From contig LJUA01000021.1 of the NCBI GenBank assembly GCA_001303545.1, forward strand, positions 1-22,813: a DNA stretch of 22,813 bases. The letters run 5' to 3'. The stretch comes from Dehalococcoidia bacterium SM23_28_2 (GTDB lineage Bacteria > Chloroflexota > Dehalococcoidia > SM23-28-2). The notes under the pieces were generated by a model. It did no database searches, was not told where the DNA came from, and saw only the letters and a list, made by a program, of their open reading frames with translations. Positions 1 through 7,561 of this stretch are shown in pieces (position 1 is the first letter of the stretch; each line of letters opens with the position of its first letter). The translations under genes and the position numbers were made by a program.

Positions 1-706
1 ATGCCCTTCAGCCTGCCCAAGACCGGCTTGAGTTCATTGTAGTAGCAGCGGTGGGGTGCCAGCAACGCCTCCCCCAGCGTGCCTTCCAGGCCGGGGTAGC
101 TGCGGCCCAGGCGGGCACGCTCATCCGTGGGGTTGCCGCCGAGGCCCACGCCGAACACCCTTCGGGCGAGCGAATAGCCGTTGGTGTGCAGGCCGCTGGA
201 GGGCAGGCCGAGGAGCACACCGCCCGCGCGGATGGTGCTGCCGTCGATGATCTGGCCCCGCTCGACCACGCCCACGATGAACCCCACCAGGTCGAAGTCG
301 CCCTGGCCGTAGACGTCGGGCATGCCCCCTGAACGACAGCAGCCTTTGCATCGTCAGACAAGGTGCTGCTGGCCAGGTAGTCGAGGAAGAACAGGGGCTC
401 GGCGCCGGTGGTGATGATGTCGTTGACACAGTGGTTGACCAGGTCGATGCCCACCGTATCGTAGTGGCCGAGCAGGGAGGCGAGCTTAAGCTTGGTGCCC
501 ACGCCGTCGGCGCTGGCCACCAGCACCGGGTCGCGATAGCCGCTCAGGCGGAACAATCCGCCGAAGGGCCCGACGCCGGCCAGCACCTCCGGCCGATGGG
601 TGGCCTTGGCCAGTTGCTTGATGCGGTCGACCAGGCGGGCGGCGGCATCGACGTCCACACCCGCCTGGGCATAGGTCATGCCCTCAGAGGGATGGGCCTC
701 TTCCAT
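1..706 (-). pseudogene. purM: purM, phosphoribosylformylglycinamidine cyclo-ligase (AIR synthetase), interrupted by an internal deletion; 3' end outside window
   Basis: PurM closes the imidazole ring in purine synthesis (FGAM + ATP to AIR). The first ~128 codons from 706 read as clear PurM: the TYAQAGVD start region, SADGVGTKLKLA, and GIDLVNHCVNDIITTGAEPLFFLDYLA (split here: GIDLVNHC / VNDIITTGAEP). At about 324-326 the reading frame jumps. The homologous sequence resumes in another frame at 323 with MPDVYGQGDFDLVGF, then GLPSSGLHTNGYSLARR, and stays open to the window edge. Between the halves about 19 residues expected in the family (the segment ending in GGETAE) are absent, so about 55 nt seem deleted. 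The deletion removes a conserved active-site loop. The gene lies 6 nt behind purF, so the two are cotranscribed. The start may be 706 or the ATG at 679, which matches the usual family N-terminus. It may be a real pseudogene, a strain variant or an assembly error; an essential gene makes the last likely. Confidence 0.85.
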
Positions 707-712
707 GAGAGG

Positions 713-2182
713 CTAGTGGCGGTCTTCTTCCCAGGTCCAGGCAGCGGGCACCGGCTCCGGCTTCTCGCCGGCGCGCACCGGCCGCCGCTCGAAGACCAGC
801 TTATCCATCTGGAGTTGGACCTCCATGGGATAGTCGCCGGTGAAGCAGGCCATGCAGAAGCTATCGTGGGTCTGGGCCACCGCTCGCAGGAGGCCGTCGA
901 TGGTCTGATAGGCAAGGCTATCGGCGTCGATGTGGCGGCGGATCTCCTCCACCGACTTGTGAGAGGCGATCAGCTCCCAGCGGCTGGCCATATCGATGCC
1001 GAAGAAGCAGGGGTGGCGGATCGGCGGGGCGGTAATGCGCATGTGCACCTCGCGGGCGCCTGCCCTGCGCAGCATCTCGACCACTCGAGGGGTAGTCGTG
1101 CCGCGGACGATGGAGTCGTCCACCACCACCAGCCGCTGATCCTCCAGCAGCTCTCGCAGAGGGTTGAATTTCAGATAGACGCCCACCTCTCGCAGGCGCT
1201 GGTGAGGCTGGATGAACGTTCGGCCCACGTAGCGGTTTTTCACCAGCCCTTCGGCGTAGGGTATGCCCGACTGGTGGGAGTAGCCGATGGCGGCGGCTAT
1301 CGCCGAGTCCGGCACGCCGATGACCAAGTCGGCTTCCACCGGGTACTGGCGGGCCAGTTCCGCTCCCATAGCCATGCGCACGGGATAGAGGAGATTGTCG
1401 TGCAGAAGGCTATCGGGCCGCGAGAAGTAGATGTACTCGAAGATGCACAGGGCGTGTCGCTGGCTGGGTACTGGCTTGTAGGAGTTGACGCCGGTCTCGT
1501 CGATGTACAGGGCCTCGCCCGGCTCCACTTCGCGCAGGTAAGTTGCCCCCAGGTGGTCGAGCGCGCAGCTTTCCGAAGCTACGACCCAGCCGCCGTTGAG
1601 GGAGCCAAGGCAGAGAGGACGAATACCGTAGGGGTCGCGCATGGCCAACAGAGCGTTGGGGGTGAGGCCGACCACGCAATAGGCGCCCTGAATGCGCCGC
1701 ATGACGTGGCCCAAGCGCTTCTCCCAGGTGGTGCCGGGCGCGGACGCCAGCAGGGAGGCGATGAGCTCCGAGTCGGAGGAGGTCTCGAGGGTGTAGCCCT
1801 GCTCCTCCAGGTCGTGACGGAGCACCTCGGCGTTTACCAGGTTGCCGTTGTGAGCGAGGGCCAGTGGACCGCGGGGCCCCTCCAAGTAGAGGGGCTGGGC
1901 ATTCTCAATACGGCTGGAGCCGGTGGTGGAATAGCGCGTGTGGCCTATGGCGCTCTGGCCGGGCAGACAGGACAGGGCGTCCTCATCGAACACCTGGGAG
2001 ATGAGGCCCATGCCGGTGCGGAGATGGATCTTGCTGCCGTTGGCGGTGGCTATGCCTGCGCTTTCCTGGCCTCGATGCTGAAGAGCATACAGGCCGTAGA
2101 AGGTAACCCTCGCTACGTCTTCACCTGGCGCGTAGACGCCGAAGACGCCGCAGGATTCTCGTAGGCCGGAAAGTAAGCTCAT
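713..2182 (-). CDS. purF: Amidophosphoribosyltransferase, [4Fe-4S] type
   Basis: This enzyme makes phosphoribosylamine from PRPP and glutamine, the first committed step of purine synthesis. The 489-residue protein has a ten-residue propeptide ending before Cys11 (CGVFGVY), the N-terminal nucleophile of the glutaminase domain. The glutaminase motifs QHRGQESAG, GHTRYSTTG and LAHNGNLVN follow. The phosphoribosyltransferase half carries the PRPP loop VVVDDSIVRGTTT near residues 352-364. Cys246, Cys392, Cys443 and Cys446 match the four iron-sulfur ligands of the Bacillus-type enzyme, so the protein should be oxygen-sensitive and processed by propeptide removal. It is followed 6 nt later by purM and preceded by a small zinc-ribbon gene behind a good promoter. 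Family and length are normal. Confidence 0.97.
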   Translation of the reverse strand: MSLLSGLRESCGVFGVYAPGEDVARVTFYGLYALQHRGQESAGIATANGSKIHLRTGMGLISQVFDEDALSCLPGQSAIGHTRYSTTGSSRIENAQPLYLEGPRGPLALAHNGNLVNAEVLRHDLEEQGYTLETSSDSELIASLLASAPGTTWEKRLGHVMRRIQGAYCVVGLTPNALLAMRDPYGIRPLCLGSLNGGWVVASESCALDHLGATYLREVEPGEALYIDETGVNSYKPVPSQRHALCIFEYIYFSRPDSLLHDNLLYPVRMAMGAELARQYPVEADLVIGVPDSAIAAAIGYSHQSGIPYAEGLVKNRYVGRTFIQPHQRLREVGVYLKFNPLRELLEDQRLVVVDDSIVRGTTTPRVVEMLRRAGAREVHMRITAPPIRHPCFFGIDMASRWELIASHKSVEEIRRHIDADSLAYQTIDGLLRAVAQTHDSFCMACFTGDYPMEVQLQMDKLVFERRPVRAGEKPEPVPAAWTWEEDRH

Positions 2183-2236
2183 CCCCTGCCTAACGCCTCA
2201 TTCCGACAGTGGCGATTTGGCAGGAAGTCACGGCAC

Positions 2237-2416
2237 TCAGTCCGTTAAGCGACCTAGGCTGCAATCTGGGTTGGTGCATTTACCGCCCGGGCCCAGCTTC
2301 TTGCCGCAGAAGAGGCAGTGAGTGGTCTCCCACCACAGCAGATACACTAGTCCCCCGATCGCCGTCATCAACGGCGTCAGGATTGCGACCGTGAGTACTA
2401 GCGCTCGGTTCCTCAT
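2237..2416 (-). CDS. Small membrane-anchored zinc-ribbon protein, 59 aa
   Basis: This short reading frame encodes 59 residues. Residues about 5-29 form one hydrophobic segment (ALVLTVAILTPLMTAIGGLV and on to YLLWW). A compact metal-binding knuckle follows, CLFCGKKLGPGGKC then TNPDC, with Cys at 34, 37, 47 and 52. The layout is one membrane helix followed by a probable zinc ribbon. It lies 54 nt upstream of purF on the same strand, and a TTGACC-17-TACAAT promoter sits 29 nt before its ATG, so it is probably the first gene of the purF-purM transcript. No strong Shine-Dalgarno is visible. I recognise no named family; the gene is supported by the promoter, the ordered Cys pattern and the helix. 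The function is unknown. Confidence 0.65.
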   Translation of the reverse strand: MRNRALVLTVAILTPLMTAIGGLVYLLWWETTHCLFCGKKLGPGGKCTNPDCSLGRLTD

Positions 2417-2419
2417 CCA

Positions 2420-2442
2420 AAACGCCTGCCCCCAAGGCGTTT
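2420..2442. promoter_or_regulatory. Inverted repeat at the purF-operon transcription start
   Basis: AAACGCC (2420-2426) and GGCGTTT (2436-2442) form a perfect 7-bp inverted repeat with a 9-nt centre. It lies directly downstream of the -10 box at 2445-2450, spans the expected transcription start near 2438 and ends 3 nt before the small zinc-ribbon ATG. Placement fits an operator for a dimeric repressor or a short leader hairpin that hides the start region. No regulator is identifiable from the window. Confidence 0.45.
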
Positions 2443-2444
2443 AC

Positions 2445-2473
2445 ATTGTAGCATCTAGCCCAGGAACGGTCAA
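2445..2473 (-). promoter_or_regulatory. Sigma-70 type promoter for the zinc-ribbon/purF/purM operon
   Basis: Reading the minus strand, TTGACC (2473-2468) and TACAAT (2450-2445) are separated by exactly 17 nt. The predicted start is near 2438, about 20 nt before the ATG at 2416. Confidence 0.75.
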
Positions 2474-2559
2474 AGGTGTGCCTCCTGTCGGCACATTGAT
2501 GACACCATGTTAGCCCCTTGGCGCTGGAACTGTAGGGCGCTCTAAAGAGGCGTGCGGTT

Positions 2560-2583
2560 GCCTGAGGCCCGATAAGCTCAGGC
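2560..2583 (-). terminator. Hairpin at the end of the transaldolase gene, possible weak terminator
   Basis: GCCTGAG (2560-2566) and CTCAGGC (2577-2583) form a perfect 7-bp stem with a 10-nt loop overlapping the stop codon of the transaldolase gene. No clear U-run follows on the minus strand, so efficient intrinsic termination is uncertain. A CTCTAAAGAG palindrome lies just beyond at 2540-2549. Apart from this and the promoter region, 2474-2559 shows nothing recognisable. Confidence 0.4.
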
Positions 2584-3249
2584 TTTACCGGTGCCACGCG
2601 CCGCCTTGGCAGCCTTCTTGGCATCGGCGAGGAAGCGTTCGATGCCTACATCCGTAAGGGGATGGCGAAGCATCGCCATGAGCACACTGTAGGGCATGGT
2701 GGCGATGTGGGCGCCGACCTTGGCAGCAGCGATGACGTGCAGGGGATGCCTCAGACTGGCCGCCAGCACCTGATTGGGCAGGTGATAGCGCTCGAAGACT
2801 TGGACGGTATCGGCCACCACCTGCATGCCGTCGTGGCCGACGTCGTCCAGGCGGCCGACAAATGGGCTGACGAAGGTGGCACCGGCCTGGGCGGCTAGTA
2901 GAGCCTGGTTGGGCGAGAACACCAGGGTCATGTTGACCTTGATGCCCTCCTTGGATAGGCGGGAGGTCGCCTCCAGGCCCGCCTCATCGATCGGTATCTT
3001 CACCGCCACGTTGGGGTGCCAGGAGGCGACTTGCCGCGCCTCCTTCACCAGCCCCTCCACGTCGCGGGAGAGGCATTCGGCGGAGATGGGCCCATCGATG
3101 ATGTTGCAGATCTCCACGACTATGTCGCGGTAGTTGCCTCCTCCGGCCTTGGCCCACAGGGTGGGGTTGGTGGTCACCCCAGAGATGACCCCCAGCTTCG
3201 CCGCCGCTCGAATCTCGTCAACGCTGGCTGTATCCAGGAATAGACGCAT
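2578..3249 (-). CDS. Small transaldolase / fructose-6-phosphate aldolase family (TalC/MipB type)
   Basis: The 223-residue protein has the short single-domain transaldolase layout. It opens with MRLFLDTASVDEIR, followed by GVTTNPTL near residue 25, then VAVKIP with the Schiff-base lysine at about residue 84. Later motifs are NMTLVFSPNQALLAAQAGA and FVSPFVGRLDD, and HPLTDVGIERFLADAKK at the C-terminus. Such enzymes act on sugar phosphates in the non-oxidative pentose phosphate pathway; transaldolase and fructose-6-phosphate aldolase activities cannot be told apart by eye. An upstream TTG at 3255 is possible, but GAGAGG lies 6 nt before the ATG at 3249 and would abut the TTG, so 3249 is chosen. 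A separate promoter with a perfect TATAAT lies just upstream, so the gene need not depend on pyrG. Confidence 0.93.
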   Translation of the reverse strand: MRLFLDTASVDEIRAAAKLGVISGVTTNPTLWAKAGGGNYRDIVVEICNIIDGPISAECLSRDVEGLVKEARQVASWHPNVAVKIPIDEAGLEATSRLSKEGIKVNMTLVFSPNQALLAAQAGATFVSPFVGRLDDVGHDGMQVVADTVQVFERYHLPNQVLAASLRHPLHVIAAAKVGAHIATMPYSVLMAMLRHPLTDVGIERFLADAKKAAKAARGTGKA

Positions 3250-3268
3250 CGTCAACCTCTCAAGCCGG

Positions 3269-3296
3269 ATTATAGCTTCTTTTGGCTGCCGGCAAA
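3269..3296 (-). promoter_or_regulatory. Promoter for the transaldolase gene
   Basis: On the minus strand a consensus TATAAT (3274-3269) is preceded at 16 nt by TTTGCC (3296-3291). The predicted start is about 12 nt before the ATG at 3249. Confidence 0.6.
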
Positions 3297-3318
3297 AGCA
3301 TCCTGGCTTCCACCGGAC

Positions 3319-4968
3319 TCACAGACGGCGGGAGGTCTCCTCGACGGCGGTTGCCGAGGAGGACAGCTGGCCAGCTTTTCGAGCCGCTGCCTCCAGGAAG
3401 CCGCGGAACAGGGGATGGGGGCGATTGGGCCTGGAGCGAAACTCGGCGTGGAACTGGGAGCCCACCATCCAGGGATGATCACGCAGCTCGCAGATCTCGA
3501 CCAGCGTGCCGTCGGGCGATAGGCCGCTGGGGATAAGGCCTGCCTCGGCCAGGGCCTCGCGATAGGCGTTGTTGAACTCATAGCGATGGCGGTGCCGCTC
3601 CACCACCTCCGGCTGGTCATAAGCGGCGCGGGTCTTGGTGCCGTCCGCCAGGTGGCAGGGGTAGCCGCCCAGGCGCATGGTGCCGCCCTTGTCCACGATA
3701 CCCTCCTGCTCTGAGAGGAGGCTTATCACCGGATAGGGTGTTTCCGGGCAGAACTCGGTGGAGTTAGGATCATCGCTCTGGAACAGATGGCGGGCGAATT
3801 CGATGACCATGATCTGGAGGCCCAGGCAGAGCCCCAGGTAGGGCACCTCCTGCTGGCGAGCGTAGCGGGCGGCACGGACCATCCCCTCGATGGCCCGTTC
3901 GCCGAAGCCGCCGGGCACCACGATGCCGTGCACTCCCTCCAGGGTAGCCTCGCCGCCGTCCTCCTCCAGCTTGCCCGAGGGCACCCAGCGGATGTCCACT
4001 CCCAGGCCGTAGTGAACGGCGGCGTGGATGATGGCTTCCTTCACCGATAGGTAGGCATCGGGCAGCTCGGCGTACTTGCCGACTACCGCCACCGAGACGC
4101 GACCGCGCGGCTTCTTGAGGCGCTCCACCCACTTCTGCCAATCGGCCAGGTCGCGGGAGACGCTGGGAAGATGCAGGCGCTCCATGATGTAGGCCGTCAG
4201 GCCAGCCCGCTCGAGGACCAGGGGCACCTCGTAGATGGAGGACATGGTGGGGAGGGGCACGACGGCCCGCTTCTCGACGTCGCAGAAGAGGGAGATCTTG
4301 TCCCGCAGGTCGTCGGGCATGCGGTTATCGCTGCGGCACATGATTACGTCCGGCTGGATGCCCATGCTGCGCAGTTCGCGGACGCTGTGCTGAGTGGGCT
4401 TGGTCTTCAGCTCGCCGGTGGTCGAGATGTAGGGCAGGAAGGTCACGTGGATGGATAGGGTATCGTCCCGGTCCTCCTCTTTACGCATCTGGCGGACGGC
4501 TTCCAGGAAGGGCTGACCCTCGATGTCGCCGACGGTGCCCCCCACCTCGACGATGACGACGCTGGCGTCGCCCTCGCGGCCGACAGCGCGAATGCGCTCC
4601 TTGATCTCGTTGGTCACGTGGGGTACGGCCTGGATGGTGCGGCCCAGGTAGACGCCTCGGCGCTCCTTGGAGATGACTGCCTGGTAGATCTGGCCGGAGG
4701 TGACAGAGCTGGCCTCGGTGAGATCCTGATCCAGGAAGCGTTCGTAGTGGCCGAGGTCGAGGTCGGTTTCCGCGCCGTCGGTGGTGACGAATACCTCGCC
4801 GTGCTGGTAGGGGGACATGGTGCCGGGGTCGACGTTGAGGTAGGGGTCTAGCTTCTGGATGACGACGGGGATGCTGTGGGCCTTGAGCAGGCGTCCGAGA
4901 GCGGCGGTGGTGATCCCTTTCCCTACTGAGCTCACCACTCCGCCGGTGACGAAAATGTACTTCGTCAT
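3319..4968 (-). CDS. pyrG: CTP synthase
   Basis: The enzyme converts UTP to CTP with ATP and glutamine. The 549-residue protein has the full two-domain layout. The synthase domain carries MTKYIFVTGGVVSSVGKG at residues 1-18, LDPYLNVDPGTMSPYQHGEV near 40-59, and EVGGTVGDIEG near 141-151. The glutamine amidotransferase domain has GGFGERAIEG, the nucleophile Cys381 in LGLCLGLQ, and His507/Glu509 in SQFHAEFRSRP. The family usually has HPE where this protein has HAE; the catalytic His and Glu are kept. A start at 4986 (MMGLNY) is ruled out because that ATG lies inside the -10 box TATGAT. The start at 4968 matches the family and leaves a leader of only about 7 nt, with no Shine-Dalgarno. Confidence 0.97.
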   Translation of the reverse strand: MTKYIFVTGGVVSSVGKGITTAALGRLLKAHSIPVVIQKLDPYLNVDPGTMSPYQHGEVFVTTDGAETDLDLGHYERFLDQDLTEASSVTSGQIYQAVISKERRGVYLGRTIQAVPHVTNEIKERIRAVGREGDASVVIVEVGGTVGDIEGQPFLEAVRQMRKEEDRDDTLSIHVTFLPYISTTGELKTKPTQHSVRELRSMGIQPDVIMCRSDNRMPDDLRDKISLFCDVEKRAVVPLPTMSSIYEVPLVLERAGLTAYIMERLHLPSVSRDLADWQKWVERLKKPRGRVSVAVVGKYAELPDAYLSVKEAIIHAAVHYGLGVDIRWVPSGKLEEDGGEATLEGVHGIVVPGGFGERAIEGMVRAARYARQQEVPYLGLCLGLQIMVIEFARHLFQSDDPNSTEFCPETPYPVISLLSEQEGIVDKGGTMRLGGYPCHLADGTKTRAAYDQPEVVERHRHRYEFNNAYREALAEAGLIPSGLSPDGTLVEICELRDHPWMVGSQFHAEFRSRPNRPHPLFRGFLEAAARKAGQLSSSATAVEETSRRL

Positions 4969-4981
4969 GTAATTCAGGCCC

Positions 4982-5011
4982 ATCATACGAGCGACGGCGA
5001 AGGCCTGTCAA
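4982..5011 (-). promoter_or_regulatory. Promoter of pyrG
   Basis: On the minus strand a consensus TTGACA (5011-5006) and TATGAT (4987-4982) are 18 nt apart. Transcription should begin near 4975, only about 7 nt before the pyrG ATG at 4968. Confidence 0.75.
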
Positions 5012-5103
5012 GCGTTGGGGACGTTGGGCGGCCTGACCAAAAGGATAGGTTGACCAGCAAGATCTTCATCGCAAAGCTGCCCCAGATCACCTTGGGCGCT
5101 TCA

Positions 5104-5132
5104 TTGACCGTCCCGTTATGGCCACCTATACT
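5104..5132 (+). promoter_or_regulatory. Promoter of the M16 peptidase operon
   Basis: TTGACC (5104-5109), a 17-nt spacer and TATACT (5127-5132). The ATG at 5118 falls between the two boxes and therefore cannot be the start codon of the downstream gene. Confidence 0.75.
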
Positions 5133-5168
5133 GGCCCTGCTTTAGCCAGGGTCGGAAGGAGGGCGTGG

Positions 5169-6443
5169 ATGACCATCTCCTGGGAGATCTCCGAACTGCC
5201 CAATGGCCTGCGAGTGGTGACTACACCCATTGCCACCGCCCAGTCGGTCAGCGTCAACCTGTTCGTCGGGGCGGGCTCGCGTGCCGAGGAGCGGGGCTCC
5301 CAAGGCCTGGCGCATTTCCTGGAGCACATGGTGTTCAAGGGAAGTGAGCGCCGGCCAACCGCTATGGCCATCGCCGAGGCCGTTGAGGGGGCAGGCGGTG
5401 TCCTCAACGCCTACACGTCCAAGGAGATCACCTGCTTCTGGAACCATCTCCCCTTCGAAAAGCTGGAGCTGGCCCTGGACGTGCTGGCCGACATGATCCT
5501 CCACCCCTTACTCGATTCTCACGAGCTGGAGCGAGAGCGCCTGGTGGTGCAGCAGGAGATCCGCCGCAATCACGACCAACCGGGCGCGTGGGTGAGCGAG
5601 CTGCTGATCCAGGCTCTCTTCGGTGATCAGCCTCTGGGCTGGAGCACCGCCGGCAAGGAGGAGACGGTGGCCACCATCCAGCGCCAGGATTTTCTGGACT
5701 ACATGGATGCCTGGTACGTGCCGGCCAATGTGGTGTTGAGCGTGGCTGGCAACGTAGGCCACGCAGAGGTAGTGGCCCTGACCCGTCGCTACTTTGAAGG
5801 CCGGCCGTCCAGGCCTTCCCCCTCCTTCTTGCCCGTCGACTCCGATCTTCCCGCCCAGCGGGTGGCCGTTGAGAGCCGCCCCATAAGCCAGGCCAACCTG
5901 GCCATGGCCCTCCCCGCCTTGGCCAGAAAGGACCCCGACCGCTACGCGCTGATGATATTCAACAGCCTTCTTGGCCGGGGGATGAGCTCTCGGCTGTTCA
6001 AGGAGGTGCGGGAGAGGCGAGGGCTGGCCTACTCGGTGGGCTCGGCTGTCAGCCGCTACTATGACACGGGCGCGCTGGTGATCAACGCCGGCGTCGCGCC
6101 TCAGAACCTGAAGGAGGCGGCGCAGGTCATTCTGGGTGAGCTGCGCAAGCTGCTGGAGGAGCCTGTGGGCGACGATGAGATGGCCAGGGTGCGCGACTAC
6201 ACCGTGGGTAACTTCCGCCTGAGCCTGGAGGCGCCCATGGCCTTGGGGCAGCGCGCTGGCGATTTGCTGTTGACTATGGGCGAGATCGAGCCGATCGAGT
6301 CGGTGGTGGAGAAGCTGCAGGCGATCACCGCCGACGATGTCCTGCGGGTGGCCCAGCGCATAGTCCAGGCGGGCAAGGTGGTTCTGGCGGTAGTCGGCCC
6401 CGATGTGGAGAGCGAGGATCTGGGGGAGCTGGTGTCGGACTAG
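5169..6443 (+). CDS. M16 family zinc metallopeptidase (processing-peptidase type)
   Basis: M16 peptidases are zinc proteases related to mitochondrial processing peptidase and insulinase. This 424-residue protein carries the inverted zinc motif HFLEH at residues 49-53, with Glu130 in VVQQEIRRNHDQP as the distal ligand at the usual ~76-residue spacing. The second, inactive-type domain includes RRGLAYSVGSAVSRYYDTG, typical of single-chain bacterial M16B proteins that work as dimers. A longer reading frame opens at 5118, but that ATG lies within the promoter. The ATG at 5169 has AGGAGG at 5157-5162 with a 6-nt spacer, so it is chosen. The start of the protein (NGLRVVTTPI) fits family N-termini. 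No signal peptide is seen. The natural substrate is unknown. The next gene follows after 55 nt. Confidence 0.93.
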   Translation: MTISWEISELPNGLRVVTTPIATAQSVSVNLFVGAGSRAEERGSQGLAHFLEHMVFKGSERRPTAMAIAEAVEGAGGVLNAYTSKEITCFWNHLPFEKLELALDVLADMILHPLLDSHELERERLVVQQEIRRNHDQPGAWVSELLIQALFGDQPLGWSTAGKEETVATIQRQDFLDYMDAWYVPANVVLSVAGNVGHAEVVALTRRYFEGRPSRPSPSFLPVDSDLPAQRVAVESRPISQANLAMALPALARKDPDRYALMIFNSLLGRGMSSRLFKEVRERRGLAYSVGSAVSRYYDTGALVINAGVAPQNLKEAAQVILGELRKLLEEPVGDDEMARVRDYTVGNFRLSLEAPMALGQRAGDLLLTMGEIEPIESVVEKLQAITADDVLRVAQRIVQAGKVVLAVVGPDVESEDLGELVSD

Positions 6444-6498
6444 ACTGCGCAGTAGGGCTTGCCTGCTGGCAGACCTGCGACCAGATAGGGAGGACGAC

Positions 6499-7284
6499 AT
6501 GCCCGATTTTGCCAACATCATCTATGAGAAGAAGGGACGCATCGCCTACGTGACCATCAATCGGCCCGAGCGGAGGAACGCCGTTGACCCCGCCACCAGC
6601 CGCGAGCTGCGCCAGGCCTTCAGCGACTTCCGCGATGACGACGAGCTGTGGGTAGCCATCCTCACCGGCGCGGGTGAGAAGGCGTTCTCCGCAGGGGCCG
6701 ATCTGGTGGCTATGGCCCAGGCCCTCGCTAGTGGCGATTCTGGCCTGCTAGACGTGCCCTTCGGCGGCATCACCAGGGAGTTCGAGATCTGGAAGCCGAT
6801 GATCGCTGCTATCAACGGCTACTGCCTGGCCGGCGGCCTGGAGCTGGCCCTCCGCTGCGACATTCGGCTGGCCGCCGAGCATGCCACCTTCGGTCTGCCG
6901 GAACCGACGCGGGCGATCATCCCCGGCGCCGGCGGCACCCAGCGGCTGCCGCGGGCCATCCCTCTGGCCTTCGCCATGGAGATACTGCTCAGCGGCGGCC
7001 GCGTCGACGCCCAGACCGCCCTCCGCTGGGGCCTGGTGAGCCACGTGCTGCCTCCGGCCGAGCTAATGCCCAAGGCCGAGGAGATCGCCAATGCCATCTG
7101 CGAGTGCGGGCCGCTGGCCGTGCGAGCAATCAAGCAGGCGGTCTATCAGGGCCTGGACATGACCCTGGAGGAAGGGCTGGCGCTGGAGACTAAGCTCCAG
7201 ATGGAGGTCTTCGGCACGGAGGACGCTCACGAGGGCCCCCTGGCCTTCAGCCAGAAGCGAAAGCCTCAGTACAAGGGGCGGTAG
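6499..7284 (+). CDS. Enoyl-CoA hydratase/isomerase family protein
   Basis: A 261-residue crotonase-fold protein. The oxyanion-hole region is AFSAGADL near residues 62-69 and NGYCLAGGLELALRCD near 106-121. Glu115 and Glu135 (in GLPEPTRAIIPGAGGTQRL, split as GLPEPTRAII / PGAGGTQRL) are 20 residues apart, as are the two catalytic glutamates of rat mitochondrial hydratase. A true hydratase, adding water to a trans-2-enoyl-CoA in beta-oxidation or a related route, is therefore likely. The start at 6499 follows AGGGAGGAC closely; an upstream extension into the peptidase gene is not supported. It is probably cotranscribed with the M16 gene. The exact substrate cannot be read from sequence. Confidence 0.93.
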   Translation: MPDFANIIYEKKGRIAYVTINRPERRNAVDPATSRELRQAFSDFRDDDELWVAILTGAGEKAFSAGADLVAMAQALASGDSGLLDVPFGGITREFEIWKPMIAAINGYCLAGGLELALRCDIRLAAEHATFGLPEPTRAIIPGAGGTQRLPRAIPLAFAMEILLSGGRVDAQTALRWGLVSHVLPPAELMPKAEEIANAICECGPLAVRAIKQAVYQGLDMTLEEGLALETKLQMEVFGTEDAHEGPLAFSQKRKPQYKGR

Positions 7285-7290
7285 GCGAAG

Positions 7291-7319
7291 TTGACACAAT
7301 CTTTCGCCTCTGATAGCAT
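7291..7319 (+). promoter_or_regulatory. Promoter of the SAM-riboswitch operon
   Basis: TTGACA (7291-7296), a 17-nt spacer and TAGCAT (7314-7319). The predicted transcription start near 7326 is about 15 nt before the first riboswitch stem. Confidence 0.75.
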
Positions 7320-7340
7320 CGTTAACACAATCGAGTAGAC

Positions 7341-7454
7341 CCTCTTATCCAGAGCGGTGGAGGGAACGGCCCTGCGAAGCCCGGCAACCGGCCCCGATAT
7401 GGGGGTAACGGTGCCAACGCCGGCTCTTGCTAAAGGCGGGGGCACGATAAGAGG
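7341..7454 (+). ncRNA. SAM-I (S-box) riboswitch aptamer
   Basis: The 114-nt element carries the S-box hallmarks in order. The closing stem P1 pairs CCTCTTATC (7341-7349) with GATAAGAGG (7446-7454), a perfect 9 bp. Between them lie CAGAGCGGTGGAGGGA, then GGCCCTGCGAAGCCCGGCAA, then GGTGCCAA and a GCCGG...AGGCGG hairpin. These match the conserved core of the family that binds S-adenosylmethionine. Downstream, CCTCTT (7478-7483) can pair either with AAGAGG in the 3' arm of P1 (antiterminator) or within the terminator hairpin. SAM binding should therefore lock P1, allow the terminator and turn the operon off. The predicted targets are threonine synthase and the sulfur-transfer genes behind it. Confidence 0.93.
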
Positions 7455-7477
7455 TTGGCCAGATGATACACACAAAG

Positions 7478-7505
7478 CCTCTTCGAATTGGGCCGAAGAG
7501 GTTTT
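7478..7505 (+). terminator. Riboswitch-controlled intrinsic terminator
   Basis: CCTCTTCG (7478-7485) and CGAAGAGG (7494-7501) form a perfect 8-bp stem with an 8-nt loop, followed by TTTT and a T-rich stretch. Its 5' arm is shared with the antiterminator pairing to 7449-7454, the normal design of a SAM-off transcription switch. Confidence 0.88.
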
Positions 7506-7561
7506 CGATTTGCTGATGAGCGCTTTACAGCCTTGGCCAGCGAGGACAATGGCGATGTCCC

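Noticed and set aside
300..350. Programmed frameshift in purM
   Set aside because: About 19 conserved residues are missing at the junction, which a ribosomal slip cannot explain.
431..2164. 577-codon open frame on the plus strand opposite purF
   Set aside because: Composition-driven shadow of purF; its translation has no recognisable domains while the minus strand gives a complete PurF.
5508..6521. 337-codon minus-strand frame opposite the M16 peptidase
   Set aside because: No family motif; the plus strand encodes a complete HxxEH peptidase with a promoter and ribosome site.
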